Shown: positions 7,414 through 15,676, numbered from the stretch's first letter. The stretch: 48,401 nt of DNA from a virus (IMGVR_UViG_3300035698_022908:1-48401); one strand, 5' to 3'. Notes: generated from the letters alone by a model not told the origin. Program-made: numbers and translations.

Positions 7414-8120
7414 TTTTTCATTTTCTTCCTAAAATATTTAGTCCAATCTTTTCTATTAAAATTTGTTTTAAGATGACATTGTCTGCAAAGAGATATTAAG
7501 TTTTTTTCTTGATTATTCTTTTTATTATAATCAATATGATGAATATGTAATTTATATCCTAATTCTTTTTGTTTTTTACCACATTCTTGACAGGTATAAT
7601 TATCTCTCTTTCTAATTTTTTCTTTTAATTTATTATTAAATTCTAATCCATAAGGTTCAAAAGAAATTCCACCTAACCAATTCCAAGGTCTATTCCCCTT
7701 TTTAAAACCCCGTAAATTCCCAATCATATCCAATCTTTTTTTACCGAGCCAATATCTTACTGGATTCTTTAATTTTACCTGTCTTAATTTTTCTTTATGT
7801 TTATCGCTTAATTTTTTCCCTTTTAATGCTTTACTTATCTTCTTTCTTATTTTAGGTCTTTTGGCTGGGTTTTTATCTCCTTGATTCCAAGGACATTTTT
7901 TCCCCTTATGTGCTTTACTAAGTTTCTTTCTGGTTTTATCAGAAACCAAATGTCCTTTAAGAGCTTTACTTATATTATCTCTTATCTTTTTAGGTAGCTC
8001 TTTATTCTTATTCCAAGGAGTATATCCCTTTCTAAACTTTATTAAATTTCTTAAAGAATTAGAAGATAGTTTAACTTTTTTACCCTTATTCCAAGGAATA
8101 CCTCCTTTTTTGAATCCCAT
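7410..8120 (-). CDS. NUMOD3-HNH homing endonuclease
   Basis: A 236-residue free-standing endonuclease. The first 150 residues carry several NUMOD3-type repeats (for example KTRKKLSKAHKGKK and IRKKISKALKGKKLSDKHK), which bind DNA in a modular way. The HNH domain follows: the knuckle CQECGKKQKE, then LHIHHIDYNKKNNQEKNLISLC and CHLKTN, giving His-His, Asn and a final His. It nicks or cuts phage DNA to promote its own spread. It has its own promoter ending 6 nt before the ATG and ends in a 4-nt overlap with the next glycosyltransferase. Confidence 0.9.
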   Translation of the reverse strand: MGFKKGGIPWNKGKKVKLSSNSLRNLIKFRKGYTPWNKNKELPKKIRDNISKALKGHLVSDKTRKKLSKAHKGKKCPWNQGDKNPAKRPKIRKKISKALKGKKLSDKHKEKLRQVKLKNPVRYWLGKKRLDMIGNLRGFKKGNRPWNWLGGISFEPYGLEFNNKLKEKIRKRDNYTCQECGKKQKELGYKLHIHHIDYNKKNNQEKNLISLCRQCHLKTNFNRKDWTKYFRKKMKK

Positions 8121-8126
8121 ATTTAT

Positions 8127-8155
8127 ATTATAGGATGTTTCTTATCAAAGGACAA
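8127..8155 (-). promoter_or_regulatory. sigma-70-like promoter of the NUMOD3-HNH gene
   Basis: TTGTCC (8150-8155), a 17-nt spacer and a perfect TATAAT (8127-8132) on the minus strand. Only 6 nt separate the -10 box from the ATG at 8120, so initiation would give a leaderless mRNA, and no Shine-Dalgarno precedes the start. Confidence 0.65.
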
Positions 8156-8168
8156 GAAATAAGAGGTT

Positions 8169-8438
8169 TCATAGTTTTTTAAATCCTTTATATGGGTCAA
8201 TACGTTTCCCATGCCATGTTTTTTCAAGTGTTTCTGTTTTCTCACCACATTTTAGACAAACAAAGTCTATAAAATGATTAATATCTGGTTCTATTTGATA
8301 TTGGTCTCCACTCCATTGATGTAATTGTAATGTATGGTGTGTTTTAAGTTCACTACCACAACTACAATACCATTTCTTTTTCCTTGCTTTTTTTAGATAT
8401 GTTTTTTTTAATTTAGATAATTTTTCTTTTAATTTCAT
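8169..8438 (-). CDS. small zinc-ribbon protein
   Basis: An 89-residue protein: a basic N-terminal helix (about 22 residues, KLSKLKKTYLKKARKKK), then CSCGS and, about 35 residues later, CLKCGEK. The two knuckles make a split zinc ribbon. The intervening stretch is His-rich (THHTLQLHQW). It starts by a 4-nt overlap with the deacetylase-like gene. Unknown role; its neighbours suggest the glycan island, but the ribbon may simply be regulatory. Confidence 0.6.
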   Translation of the reverse strand: MKLKEKLSKLKKTYLKKARKKKWYCSCGSELKTHHTLQLHQWSGDQYQIEPDINHFIDFVCLKCGEKTETLEKTWHGKRIDPYKGFKKL

Positions 8439-8971
8439 AGAAATTTAAACTCCGTATCTTTTGGAAGTTTAAGTATATTTTCAAAAGCCTGTATTAGACC
8501 ATTTCCTTTAGGACCAGTAGGATAATCTTGAACATGACCGTGTCCATAGAGAATTTTTAAAGGTGGCGGTGAATCTTTTATATTCCAATTAAATTTAATT
8601 CCTTCTCTTGAATCGTCAGGATGAAGCATTATTTTATAATCTAATTTTTTTAATCTTTCATACATTTTATCTGATAGTTGCCAAAAAGGAGCTCTATATA
8701 TACTATTAAATCTTCCTTTACCAAAAGTTTTTAAAATAGGAACAGGAATTTCCTCATTATTTTTATGAAAGAATCCATGCATGCATAATTGAATCCATTT
8801 TAAAGAATCAATATAATGGATAAATTTTTCAGAACAACTATCAGAAATAGTAAATAAATTTACTTTGAAATTAGGAAATTCATTATGAAGTTTCCACAGC
8901 CAATCTAATCTATTATTTTTTTCGCTAAAATCATCAAAATCAAGCGTGCATATTTGTTTATTATTCGACAT
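8435..8971 (-). CDS. polysaccharide deacetylase-like (NodB fold) protein
   Basis: A 178-residue protein with hallmarks of the NodB/CE4 fold: an early LDFDDFSEKNN (equivalent to the TFDDG metal-binding motif), CMHGFFHKN (His pair motif, about residues 68-77) and YRAPFW (about 92-97, equivalent to the RxPxG arginine motif). A late YGHGH could supply the last histidine. Family members remove N- or O-acetyl groups from carbohydrates. This one is short and lacks a signal peptide, so it probably acts in the cytoplasm on a sugar intermediate. It starts 10 nt before the stop of an HNH remnant. Activity is inferred from the motifs. Confidence 0.7.
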   Translation of the reverse strand: MSNNKQICTLDFDDFSEKNNRLDWLWKLHNEFPNFKVNLFTISDSCSEKFIHYIDSLKWIQLCMHGFFHKNNEEIPVPILKTFGKGRFNSIYRAPFWQLSDKMYERLKKLDYKIMLHPDDSREGIKFNWNIKDSPPPLKILYGHGHVQDYPTGPKGNGLIQAFENILKLPKDTEFKFL

Positions 8972-9137
8972 ATTTTTTCCCTTTGGATAAATTATCTTTT
9001 GCCCATAATGGTTGTAAATTGCTTAAAGCCCAACATTCTTTAAATTCTTCATCTTTATAACTTGTGAAATTAAAAAGACATCTTGGTTTTATATGGTCAA
9101 TATGTATCTCCCCGTTTAAAAATTTTTCCTCATTTTG
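8961..9137 (-). pseudogene. HNH endonuclease remnant
   Basis: Between the methyltransferase and deacetylase genes an open frame reads GEIHIDHIKPRCLFNFTSYK, then DEEFKECWALSNLQPLWAKD and NLSKGKKYVE before a stop at 8961. This matches the C-terminal half of the HNH protein at 31389-32057 (DHIRP, NDEEFRQCWALNNLKP, ENIKKGARY). No start codon or N-terminal half is present. The frame fuses into the end of the methyltransferase gene, so it looks like a decayed insertion. It could be translated only as a short fragment. Confidence 0.75.
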
Positions 9138-9639
9138 CCTTTCTCACCATCGCTGATGTTAATATTTCACTAAATAGAACTGTCTTACCAAAGTTAAATT
9201 TAACCTCCTCTAACAATATTTTCATCGCTGTGGGAGAAATTCTCCAATAATCATCATATCCACTAACTCCATGATAAGGATAATAAAAAGGACAATCTAT
9301 AATTAAAAATCCACCTGGTTTTAATAATCTAAAACATTCTTTAATTGCTGCTCTGAAATCAAAAATATGTTCTAATGTTTGACTTAAAATAATTAAATCC
9401 CATTTATTAGCTGATAACTTACTATCGCAAATATCAGCTACAATATCAGGATTAACTCTCTCTAAAATATCTAAAGTTTTATAATTATTTCCTACTCCAA
9501 AATACTTATAATTACCTCCTGGTTTCGGGTCTCCATCAATACCAACCTCTAAAACATTCCAACCCCTATTTTCAGGTTTTAATTTTCTTTTATAATGTTC
9601 CATCGCCTTCCAAACTATTTCACGCATTTCACTAGCCAT
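9130..9639 (-). CDS. class I SAM-dependent methyltransferase
   Basis: About 169 residues from the ATG at 9639 (MASEMREIVWKAMEHYKRK), whose first bases overlap the stop of the epimerase gene. An ATG 36 nt upstream is less likely. NVLEVGIDGDPKPG is motif I, DIVADICDS the acidic second region, WDLIILSQTLEHI the Asp/His motif IV and LLKPGGFLIIDCPFYYP the post-motif strand. This is the methyltransferase type found in sugar O-methylation and surface-glycan clusters. The acceptor is probably a sugar of the island's glycan. Its 3' end abuts a decayed HNH fragment. Confidence 0.85.
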   Translation of the reverse strand: MASEMREIVWKAMEHYKRKLKPENRGWNVLEVGIDGDPKPGGNYKYFGVGNNYKTLDILERVNPDIVADICDSKLSANKWDLIILSQTLEHIFDFRAAIKECFRLLKPGGFLIIDCPFYYPYHGVSGYDDYWRISPTAMKILLEEVKFNFGKTVLFSEILTSAMVRKAK

Positions 9640-10525
9640 TATCAAACTCCTTATAATTTTTTCTATACCATTCAATCGTTTTCTTCATTCCTTCTTCAAA
9701 ATTAACTTGTCGACGAAATTTTAATAATTGACAAACAGGTGAAGGATTAGCCAATGTTACTGAAACTTCTGGTTCTCCCCTTCTCATTTCTTTATGAATA
9801 ATTTTAGATTTACTTCCAACTAATTTAATAATTCTTTCAGCTACTTCATTAACTGTTATAGGTATTCCCGTTCCTCCATCAATAGACTTTCCCCAACAAG
9901 TTCCCATTTCATACATTCTAATTAGCATTTCAGCAATATCGTCAGTATGAACCATATCTACAACTTGATTTCCAGAACCATTAATAATTATTGGTTTATT
10001 TTCCAAAGCTAAAGTAATAAAGGTAGGAGCAATTTTTCTAACCTTTTTCCAATGCTGTCTTGGCCCATAACCATTAAGTGCCTTTAAAACAGCTACTTTC
10101 ATATCAAATTCCTTAGCATACATTAAACAAAATTTATCTGCTGCTCTTTTAGTTATCGTATAAGGATTAAGCCATCTATTAGTAAGACCAACATAAATCA
10201 TTGGTATTTTAAGCTCTTTTGCTACTTCTAATATATTTACAGTTCCTTTAATATTTACATCAATCGCCTTTTGCATATGAGTAAATGTTTCAGCAGTTCC
10301 TAGAATTCCAGAACAATCAAAAATTATATTAGGTTCAAAAGTTGCAACTCCTTTTCTTAATGCATAATAATCTAAAACATTACCCTCAAGAAACATTCCT
10401 TTAAAAGTACATCCATCGGGTTCTTTAATATCAAAAATCACAACTTCATAATTTCTTTTCTCTAAAATCTCTACTAAGTTGCCTCCGATAAAACCGCTTC
10501 CTCCAAGAACAAATGCTTTTTTCAT
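9632..10525 (-). CDS. NAD-dependent sugar epimerase/dehydratase (extended SDR)
   Basis: A 297-residue extended short-chain dehydrogenase. Starting from the ATG at 10525 (after a GGAGG site), it has the Rossmann motif GGSGFIGGNLVE (about 8-19), DYYALRKG, a YxxxK active site PYTITK (Tyr122, Lys126) and a C-terminal substrate domain with NGYGPRQHW and VVDMVHTDDIAEML. It should convert a nucleotide-linked hexose by epimerisation or dehydration in the cytoplasm. The exact sugar cannot be read. It overlaps the methyltransferase by 8 nt. Confidence 0.88.
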   Translation of the reverse strand: MKKAFVLGGSGFIGGNLVEILEKRNYEVVIFDIKEPDGCTFKGMFLEGNVLDYYALRKGVATFEPNIIFDCSGILGTAETFTHMQKAIDVNIKGTVNILEVAKELKIPMIYVGLTNRWLNPYTITKRAADKFCLMYAKEFDMKVAVLKALNGYGPRQHWKKVRKIAPTFITLALENKPIIINGSGNQVVDMVHTDDIAEMLIRMYEMGTCWGKSIDGGTGIPITVNEVAERIIKLVGSKSKIIHKEMRRGEPEVSVTLANPSPVCQLLKFRRQVNFEEGMKKTIEWYRKNYKEFDNG

Positions 10526-10526
10526 A

Positions 10527-11225
10527 TTAGCCTCCATAATTTTTTATCCAATTAACTTTAATATTATTATCTTTACAACCAGCAATAATAGCTTGTAATC
10601 CTTTTATCATTCTCGTTCCTCTATGTCCAGTAAATGAAGGAGTTACTGGTCGCATATCATGGTCAATTTGATGGACATTTCCAAAATGTTCTTTTCCTTC
10701 TATATTTTTGAAATTACAACCAATTATATTAATAGGATTACAACCCATCATAATTGCTACATACATACAAGGATGCAAACAAGTACCATGACCACCATAT
10801 TCCGTTCTTTCGCCCTTTACAGCCTCACTAACCATTGCTCTCATTGCATTAGGACCAGAATCATTAAAAATAGATCCATAATTACCCTTAGGAGGATAAG
10901 GTTTTAAATTAAGATAATACGCCTTTTCACCAGCCTCACCTATTATTTCATCAGCCAATTGTTTTGAACGATTATAAAAGGGATAACCAAATATATTCAC
11001 TTTGTCAATAATTTCAGGATATTTTTCCTTTAAGAATACCCACCTATCTATTTCATTAAAATAACGATAAGTAGCATTAGGAAACTTTAAATAGGCTAAA
11101 TGAAGTGTAATTGATAATTTATTATCTAAAAAATTATCAGGATAATCTTCTAAAGACGGATCTGAACCTACAACCCAAATAGGTTTATTCAGATATTTTT
11201 GATGTAATTCATTTATTAATTTCAT
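10527..11225 (-). CDS. MAF/DUF115-like glycosyltransferase-related protein, copy 1
   Basis: About 232 residues from the ATG at 11225 (MKLINELHQKYLNKPIWVVGS); the start matches that of its paralogue. The core is IWVVGSDPSLEDYPDNFL, then ITLHLAYLKFPNATYRYF, CLHPCMYVAIMMGCNPINIIGC and a late HRGTRMIKGL. This resembles the nucleotide-binding core of MAF/DUF115 and sialyltransferase-like proteins (GxGPSL then a D or N, and a long central strand). In copy 1 the G-x-G-P-S-L reads GSDPSL. It shares most motifs with 12032-12712, from which it is separated by one glycosyltransferase. Function is probably transfer of an acidic or nonulosonic sugar; this is tentative. Confidence 0.65.
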   Translation of the reverse strand: MKLINELHQKYLNKPIWVVGSDPSLEDYPDNFLDNKLSITLHLAYLKFPNATYRYFNEIDRWVFLKEKYPEIIDKVNIFGYPFYNRSKQLADEIIGEAGEKAYYLNLKPYPPKGNYGSIFNDSGPNAMRAMVSEAVKGERTEYGGHGTCLHPCMYVAIMMGCNPINIIGCNFKNIEGKEHFGNVHQIDHDMRPVTPSFTGHRGTRMIKGLQAIIAGCKDNNIKVNWIKNYGG

Positions 11226-12066
11226 ATTTGTCAACATTTCCAACATCATGCAATTTAATTTTATTATATCTTCCATTCTTAAATCGAGTTGACCTAAAGC
11301 TAAACATTCCTTTTTCTCCAATCGTTTTATGTCGTAATGTCAATGTATGCAATCCTTTATATCCTGCTTTTTCTATTGCATTTTCTAAGGCACAATCTTC
11401 TGTTAGGACTCGACGGTGTCTTGATTCATAAATCTGTCTTAATTGATTCTCAATATCTGGATAATAATTATTGCCATAAATAAGTTTCTTAAAATCACAT
11501 TTTGCAGTTATTTCAAAGTATGGCGTAATAAAAGGTTTAATTTTATTCCAACTCTCTCTCCACAATCCAATTTCCCATCTATGAGAAAATCCATAAACCA
11601 CTTTATTCTGGAGTTTTATAGCATCTTCTAAAGATTGAATATTATTTCCACGATGTCTAAAAGATGTTTGAATTGAACCAGCATCACTATCTTTGAACTG
11701 TTCAAATAAAACCTTCAAGGTTTTAATATAATATTTATTAAAAATAAGATCATTGTCAATAAGCACACCATATTCATATAAGGGAAATACATACTCTAAT
11801 TGAAGTCTATTTCTAATAACTGGACCTAAATTATATTGACTAACAAAAATTGTTTTATTAGGCAATTTAGAATCTTCAAAAACCTTTAAAGATGCTTTTA
11901 TTTCTTCATCTGTAGCATATCTTATTCCTGAAAATGGATTAACTGCTCCATCTTGAAAGAAGAAAAAATCAACATTTAGGTCTGAATTGTTTTCTAAAGA
12001 CTCTAAGCATTGTTTTAGATATTCAGGTCGTTTAAGACTTCTGACTGCTATGCAAAGTTTGTTCAT
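11209..12066 (-). CDS. glycosyltransferase, GT2-like
   Basis: A 285-residue protein with LCIAVRSLKRPEYLKQCLESLE at the start, FFFFQDGAVNPFSGIRY, DSKLPNKTIFVS, and an acidic donor site GVLIDNDLIF (about residue 105). It is a paralogue of 18931-19758, sharing the FQDGAV and DS-LPNK blocks. The gene starts inside the end of copy 2 of the DUF115-like gene (35-nt overlap) and its stop overlaps copy 1, so it sits exactly between the two paralogues. Catalytic activity is likely given the DXD-like motif; donor unknown. Confidence 0.8.
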   Translation of the reverse strand: MNKLCIAVRSLKRPEYLKQCLESLENNSDLNVDFFFFQDGAVNPFSGIRYATDEEIKASLKVFEDSKLPNKTIFVSQYNLGPVIRNRLQLEYVFPLYEYGVLIDNDLIFNKYYIKTLKVLFEQFKDSDAGSIQTSFRHRGNNIQSLEDAIKLQNKVVYGFSHRWEIGLWRESWNKIKPFITPYFEITAKCDFKKLIYGNNYYPDIENQLRQIYESRHRRVLTEDCALENAIEKAGYKGLHTLTLRHKTIGEKGMFSFRSTRFKNGRYNKIKLHDVGNVDKYEINK

Positions 12067-12712
12067 AGTTTTTGAACCAATTTACAGTAATATTATTATT
12101 AGCACAGGCTTTAATTAAAAGTTCAGTTCCCCTTATCATAATTTTTCCCTTTATTGCATAAGGGGTAGATTTATTTCGATATTGGTTATTATCATTCCCT
12201 AATTTAAAATGTTCCAATTCATTTTTTGATTCATGATTACAACCAATAATATTTATTGGATTAGCTCCCATCATTATCGCAACATACATACAAGCATGAA
12301 GACAGCTTGCATGTCCACCAAAATCAATCCTCTTGCCATTTCTTGCATCTTTTACCATTTGACTAATGATTTTTATATTTTCAGGAGGGAAAGGTCTTAA
12401 AATTAGAAAATAAGGCTTTTCTAAATCTATCAGTTGATTCATTTGTCTTTCACTTTTTTGATAGAATGGAAAAGCAAAAATATTGACTTTATCCAAGTAT
12501 TCTGGTCTATGCTTTTTGAACCATACTATTCTATCCTGTTCATTGGCATAACGATAAGTTGTGTTTGGAAATTTTAAATAAGCAAGATGAAGAGCAAAGG
12601 AGATTTTCTTATCTAGAAAATTATCAGAATATCCATCCAAGGAAGGTCCTGAACCCACTATAAATATTTCTTTTCCAAGATGTTTATTATGTAATTCTGT
12701 AATAAATTTCAA
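12032..12712 (-). CDS. MAF/DUF115-like glycosyltransferase-related protein, copy 2
   Basis: A 226-residue paralogue of 10527-11225. It keeps the fuller motif IFIVGSGPSLDGYSDNFL, HLAYLKFPNTTYRYANEQDR, CLHACMYVAIMMGANPINIIGC and KGKIMIRGTELLIKA. The start is a TTG at 12712, five bases after AAAGGAT. That ribosome site is itself part of a tandem 13-bp repeat (12714-12738). The intact GSGPSL suggests a working nucleotide-binding site. Likely role as in copy 1, possibly with a different acceptor. Confidence 0.65.
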   Translation of the reverse strand: MKFITELHNKHLGKEIFIVGSGPSLDGYSDNFLDKKISFALHLAYLKFPNTTYRYANEQDRIVWFKKHRPEYLDKVNIFAFPFYQKSERQMNQLIDLEKPYFLILRPFPPENIKIISQMVKDARNGKRIDFGGHASCLHACMYVAIMMGANPINIIGCNHESKNELEHFKLGNDNNQYRNKSTPYAIKGKIMIRGTELLIKACANNNITVNWFKNYEQTLHSSQKS

Positions 12713-12713
12713 A

Positions 12714-12738
12714 CTAATCCTTTATACTAATCCTTATA
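12714..12738 (-). repeat. tandem duplication of a ribosome-binding region
   Basis: Two adjacent copies of a 12-13-bp unit read TATAAAGGATTAG and TATAAGGATTAG on the minus strand, immediately before the TTG start of the 12032-12712 gene. Each contains an AAGGAT Shine-Dalgarno core. Confidence 0.6.
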
Positions 12739-12758
12739 ATGATTTGAACAGACCACTA

Positions 12759-13334
12759 TCAGGTATATTCCCCTTTAGGAATATCCCAATTTTCTATCGT
12801 TTTACCATCTCTTCTAAATGCCCAATCAACATTAACTTTTTTATTTATAAAATACTTAGTTTTATATTCAATTTTATTTTTACTACAATATTTTTTTACA
12901 GCTTTTTCTACTCCAGGATGAGCTTTCACATGGTCATGTCCACCTACAACTCCATCCAGTTTAACTTTAGGTGTCCATATTTCAGTGTCTTCATATGTAA
13001 ATTTCTCATCATGATTTGCATCTATATAAGAAAAATCTAAACTTTTATCTTGAAAATGAAGAACTGCTTTAACTGATGTAGTTTTAATCCATATTATTTT
13101 ATCGTTATATTTTTGTAGCTTTTCTTTTGCAACTTTTTCATATTGTTCATTGTCCCACTTTAATCCACCTGCCTTATATTTGAAATAAGGATCAACTAAA
13201 TAAAGAGTTCTGAAATCAAGATGCTGTAACATTTTAAGAGCATGACTTCCTGCTAATACTCCTATTTCTACGCCGACTAAATCCTTTTTATCTTTAAGTA
13301 AAAAATCAAATGCTCTTATTGGTGGACAGCCCAT
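12759..13334 (-). CDS. class I methyltransferase, Methyltransf_24-like
   Basis: A 191-residue methyltransferase. VGVEIGVLAGSHALKML is motif I (about 20-36), TLYLVDPYFKYKAGG the next strand, and SLDFSYIDANHDEKFTYEDTE the acidic motif with the Asp-Ala-Asn-His-Asp pattern typical of family 24 enzymes in glycan clusters. It ends with GVVGGHDHVKAHPGVEKAV. It should use S-adenosylmethionine to methylate a sugar or a phosphorylated intermediate. It lies between a GT-like gene and the second DUF115-like gene with 1-nt and 46-nt gaps. Confidence 0.85.
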   Translation of the reverse strand: MGCPPIRAFDFLLKDKKDLVGVEIGVLAGSHALKMLQHLDFRTLYLVDPYFKYKAGGLKWDNEQYEKVAKEKLQKYNDKIIWIKTTSVKAVLHFQDKSLDFSYIDANHDEKFTYEDTEIWTPKVKLDGVVGGHDHVKAHPGVEKAVKKYCSKNKIEYKTKYFINKKVNVDWAFRRDGKTIENWDIPKGEYT

Positions 13335-13335
13335 A

Positions 13336-14190
13336 TTAAGACTCCTTTTTTAATGGTAATGCTAATTCTTGATGAGTTGCTTTAATATTACTAAAATCTA
13401 TTGCTTCCAAATCGACAACGTATCCTTCTAAATATTTATCATTCAATTTTTCAACAGGGTAACTAAACTTTTCACCACTAAATAAAGGAGAAAAGGTATT
13501 TACATTATTAACTGGATTACTTACTAACTTACTATGTTTGTATGCAACTAACTTTTTTTGAGCTATTACTTCTCTATTTTCAACTTGATTCAAGTATCTC
13601 TCTATTTCGTTAGGCGATTGTCCTTCGATTCTATCCAGTAAATACTTGATTGTTTCAGTCTTGAAAGTACAACCATCTCCAAATCCTATCGGGTAACCAT
13701 TACAACGCTTAGGGTTATACTCCGTCCAATCCCATTTAATAAACTCTTCTAAATCTTCATATTTTCCCCATGGATTTTCAATTATTGTTTTTCCTCCATA
13801 GAAACTATATTTGGCATTGAGACCCGACCTTAAAGAAAAAGAAATAACATCATCTGTCATCTGAGCAATAACATCATTCATGGAAACTTTTCCATAGACA
13901 ATAGCATCGTCAGAGAATAAACAAGTATAACTATACTCATCACCCATTAATTCTACGAGGTAATTCTTAAATGCAGGGGTATGAGCGATACCTTTATCAC
14001 AATACCACTGATCTACTAATCCTTTTTCCATGAAATTATCATATCCCTTAAGGAATTTATTATTAGAGTAATTAAAAGTAACAATGATTTTATCAAAATC
14101 GGTAATGTTCTTTCTAATACTGTTTATTAGAAGATCTAATTGTAGTGGACGATTATAAGAAAAAATCATTAATTGTACTTTATTATTCAT
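13336..14190 (-). CDS. GT-A-type glycosyltransferase-like protein
   Basis: A 284-residue protein that begins VQLMIFSYNRPLQLDLLINSI, the family 2 opening strand and helix. It has YTCLFSDDAIVYGKVSMNDV with a DD(A) metal-binding site (about residue 92-97). The middle is acidic with a GYPIGFGDGCTFKTETIKYLL acceptor loop. It is longer than a minimal domain, and the C-terminal 90 residues have no clear homology. It is coupled to the GDP-mannose 3,5-epimerase-like gene by an 8-nt overlap. Confidence 0.75.
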   Translation of the reverse strand: MNNKVQLMIFSYNRPLQLDLLINSIRKNITDFDKIIVTFNYSNNKFLKGYDNFMEKGLVDQWYCDKGIAHTPAFKNYLVELMGDEYSYTCLFSDDAIVYGKVSMNDVIAQMTDDVISFSLRSGLNAKYSFYGGKTIIENPWGKYEDLEEFIKWDWTEYNPKRCNGYPIGFGDGCTFKTETIKYLLDRIEGQSPNEIERYLNQVENREVIAQKKLVAYKHSKLVSNPVNNVNTFSPLFSGEKFSYPVEKLNDKYLEGYVVDLEAIDFSNIKATHQELALPLKKES

Positions 14191-15157
14191 GGCTATTTTT
14201 CAACTGTTCATGTGTGAATTTATTTATAATGGTTAATCCTTCTTTGATGTCCATTTTATTGTCCCAACCAAGCAACTTTTTAGCTCTTGTTAGATCAGCC
14301 TGTCTTGTTCTAACCCCTTGAACTTTATCTAACTGATGAATTTTCTTTAAGGTTACTCCTTCAATCTCAGTGATGATATCTACTAACTCGTTAATAGAGA
14401 AAAGTTGGTCACTTCCGATATTGATTGGAATATTTACATCAGACTCCATTAACATTTGAATCCCTCTCACACAGTCATCGATATAACAAAAAGTTCTACT
14501 TTGACCACCATCTCCCCAAATATGGATTTCTCCACCATCTTCAGCTTCTATAGCTTTTCTAGTGAGAGCCATTGGAGCTTTGCTTTTGAGAGTATCTATC
14601 AAACATTCTGGTCCGTAAATATTTATGAACCTTGCTATCCTAACTTCAAGCCCTCTATCTATCTCGTAAGACATCCAGATATGCTCAGAGAATAGCTTCT
14701 CCCAACCATACTCTGTGTCTGGGTCTGCTGGAGCCACATCATCTTCATTTAAGGCATGAATCTCATTAGTTTCTTGATGGTGCATTGGGTAAACACAAGC
14801 ACTACTAGAGTAGAAGGCTCTCTTTACACCATTTTTCCAACAAGCTTCTGCCATATTCAAGTTAATCATTGCGTTGTTGTGAGAAAGCTCTGCTTTATTA
14901 TCAGTTGTAAATTCGATACTTCCATTAAGCGCTGCTAAGTTATATGTCCACTCAATACCCTTCGTCATATCAAGACAATTTTGAGGGTCTCTTAAATCTC
15001 TAATATAAAACTCGTGAAAATCCTCCATCCCGCTGAATTTGGGCTTTTCTAAATCAACCCCTCGAACCCAATATCCCTTTTTCTTTAAAAACCTGCATAG
15101 GTGGTGGCCTATGAAGCCACCTGCACCTGTTACTAAAACTCTTTTTTTGTTTTCCAT
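14183..15157 (-). CDS. GDP-mannose 3,5-epimerase-like SDR
   Basis: A 324-residue extended SDR. It has VLVTGAGGFIGHHLCRFLKK (about 8-27), a DLRD step, and the diagnostic FYSSSACVYPMHHQE (about 116-129), in which GDP-mannose 3,5-epimerases have a catalytic Cys (C121). This is followed by LNEDDVAPADPDTEYGWEK with the YxxxK pair (Tyr150, Lys154) and FINIYGPECL. It should convert GDP-D-mannose to GDP-L-galactose-type sugars or a close variant. A G10 tract lies four bases before the ATG. Close relatives could act on another GDP- or dTDP-sugar, but the SSACVYP motif favours this call. Confidence 0.82.
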   Translation of the reverse strand: MENKKRVLVTGAGGFIGHHLCRFLKKKGYWVRGVDLEKPKFSGMEDFHEFYIRDLRDPQNCLDMTKGIEWTYNLAALNGSIEFTTDNKAELSHNNAMINLNMAEACWKNGVKRAFYSSSACVYPMHHQETNEIHALNEDDVAPADPDTEYGWEKLFSEHIWMSYEIDRGLEVRIARFINIYGPECLIDTLKSKAPMALTRKAIEAEDGGEIHIWGDGGQSRTFCYIDDCVRGIQMLMESDVNIPINIGSDQLFSINELVDIITEIEGVTLKKIHQLDKVQGVRTRQADLTRAKKLLGWDNKMDIKEGLTIINKFTHEQLKNSHE

Positions 15158-15161
15158 ATTT

Positions 15162-15171
15162 CCCCCCCCCC
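15162..15171 (-). repeat. G10 tract in the ribosome-binding region
   Basis: On the minus strand ten consecutive G lie between the stop codon of the LicD-like gene and the ATG at 15157, with AAAT between tract and start. It acts as, or overlaps, the Shine-Dalgarno. Runs like this are rare in such AT-rich DNA and are prone to slippage. Confidence 0.85.
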
Positions 15172-15172
15172 T

Positions 15173-15676
15173 TTATTTTATACGAATACCAACGCCTGGT
15201 TGAGCCTTTCCTCCTAGTTTAGGTGTCTTCCAATCTGCTCCATATCTTTGTGCGAAATATGCTTCAGCAGGATATGGAATATTATATTTTCTACCGTTAT
15301 GTTCAACAGTCTCAAAATCATAATAAGGCAAACATGTAATCTCCCAACCATCATCGTAGGTTACTACACCAACCTTTTCACATCTTTCTATACACATAAG
15401 GATACCGTATTTGTAAAAACCGAAGCCGTGTGGAAGCTGTTGAAAAACACCTTTTTTAGTCAATTCCTCCACCATTTTATCCCATTTATCCCTTTTACAT
15501 ATACACCTAACATCAATATCACTATCACCTTTAATATATCCACCATCCCGATAAAATCCCAGAGCAGTGCCATAAATTAATAAGTGTGAAATCTCTAACT
15601 TATTACAGACATCATCCCATAACTGTAAGAACTTATCTGCATTTTCTATACTGTTGAATGGTTGTATTCTAGCCAT
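15173..15676 (-). CDS. LicD-like nucleotidyltransferase/phosphotransferase
   Basis: A 167-residue protein with the LicD/NTase core LIYGTALGFYRDGGYIKGDS followed by DIDV (Asp51, Asp53, Asp55). Family members attach phosphocholine or a similar phospho-group from a CDP-activated donor to glycans such as teichoic acid or LPS. The C-terminus has GWEITCLPYYDFE and YPAEAYFAQRYG, typical of the family. The HIGH-type cytidylyltransferase three genes upstream (16787-17257) could supply the CDP donor. It is followed by the G10 tract and the epimerase gene. Confidence 0.82.
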   Translation of the reverse strand: MARIQPFNSIENADKFLQLWDDVCNKLEISHLLIYGTALGFYRDGGYIKGDSDIDVRCICKRDKWDKMVEELTKKGVFQQLPHGFGFYKYGILMCIERCEKVGVVTYDDGWEITCLPYYDFETVEHNGRKYNIPYPAEAYFAQRYGADWKTPKLGGKAQPGVGIRIK

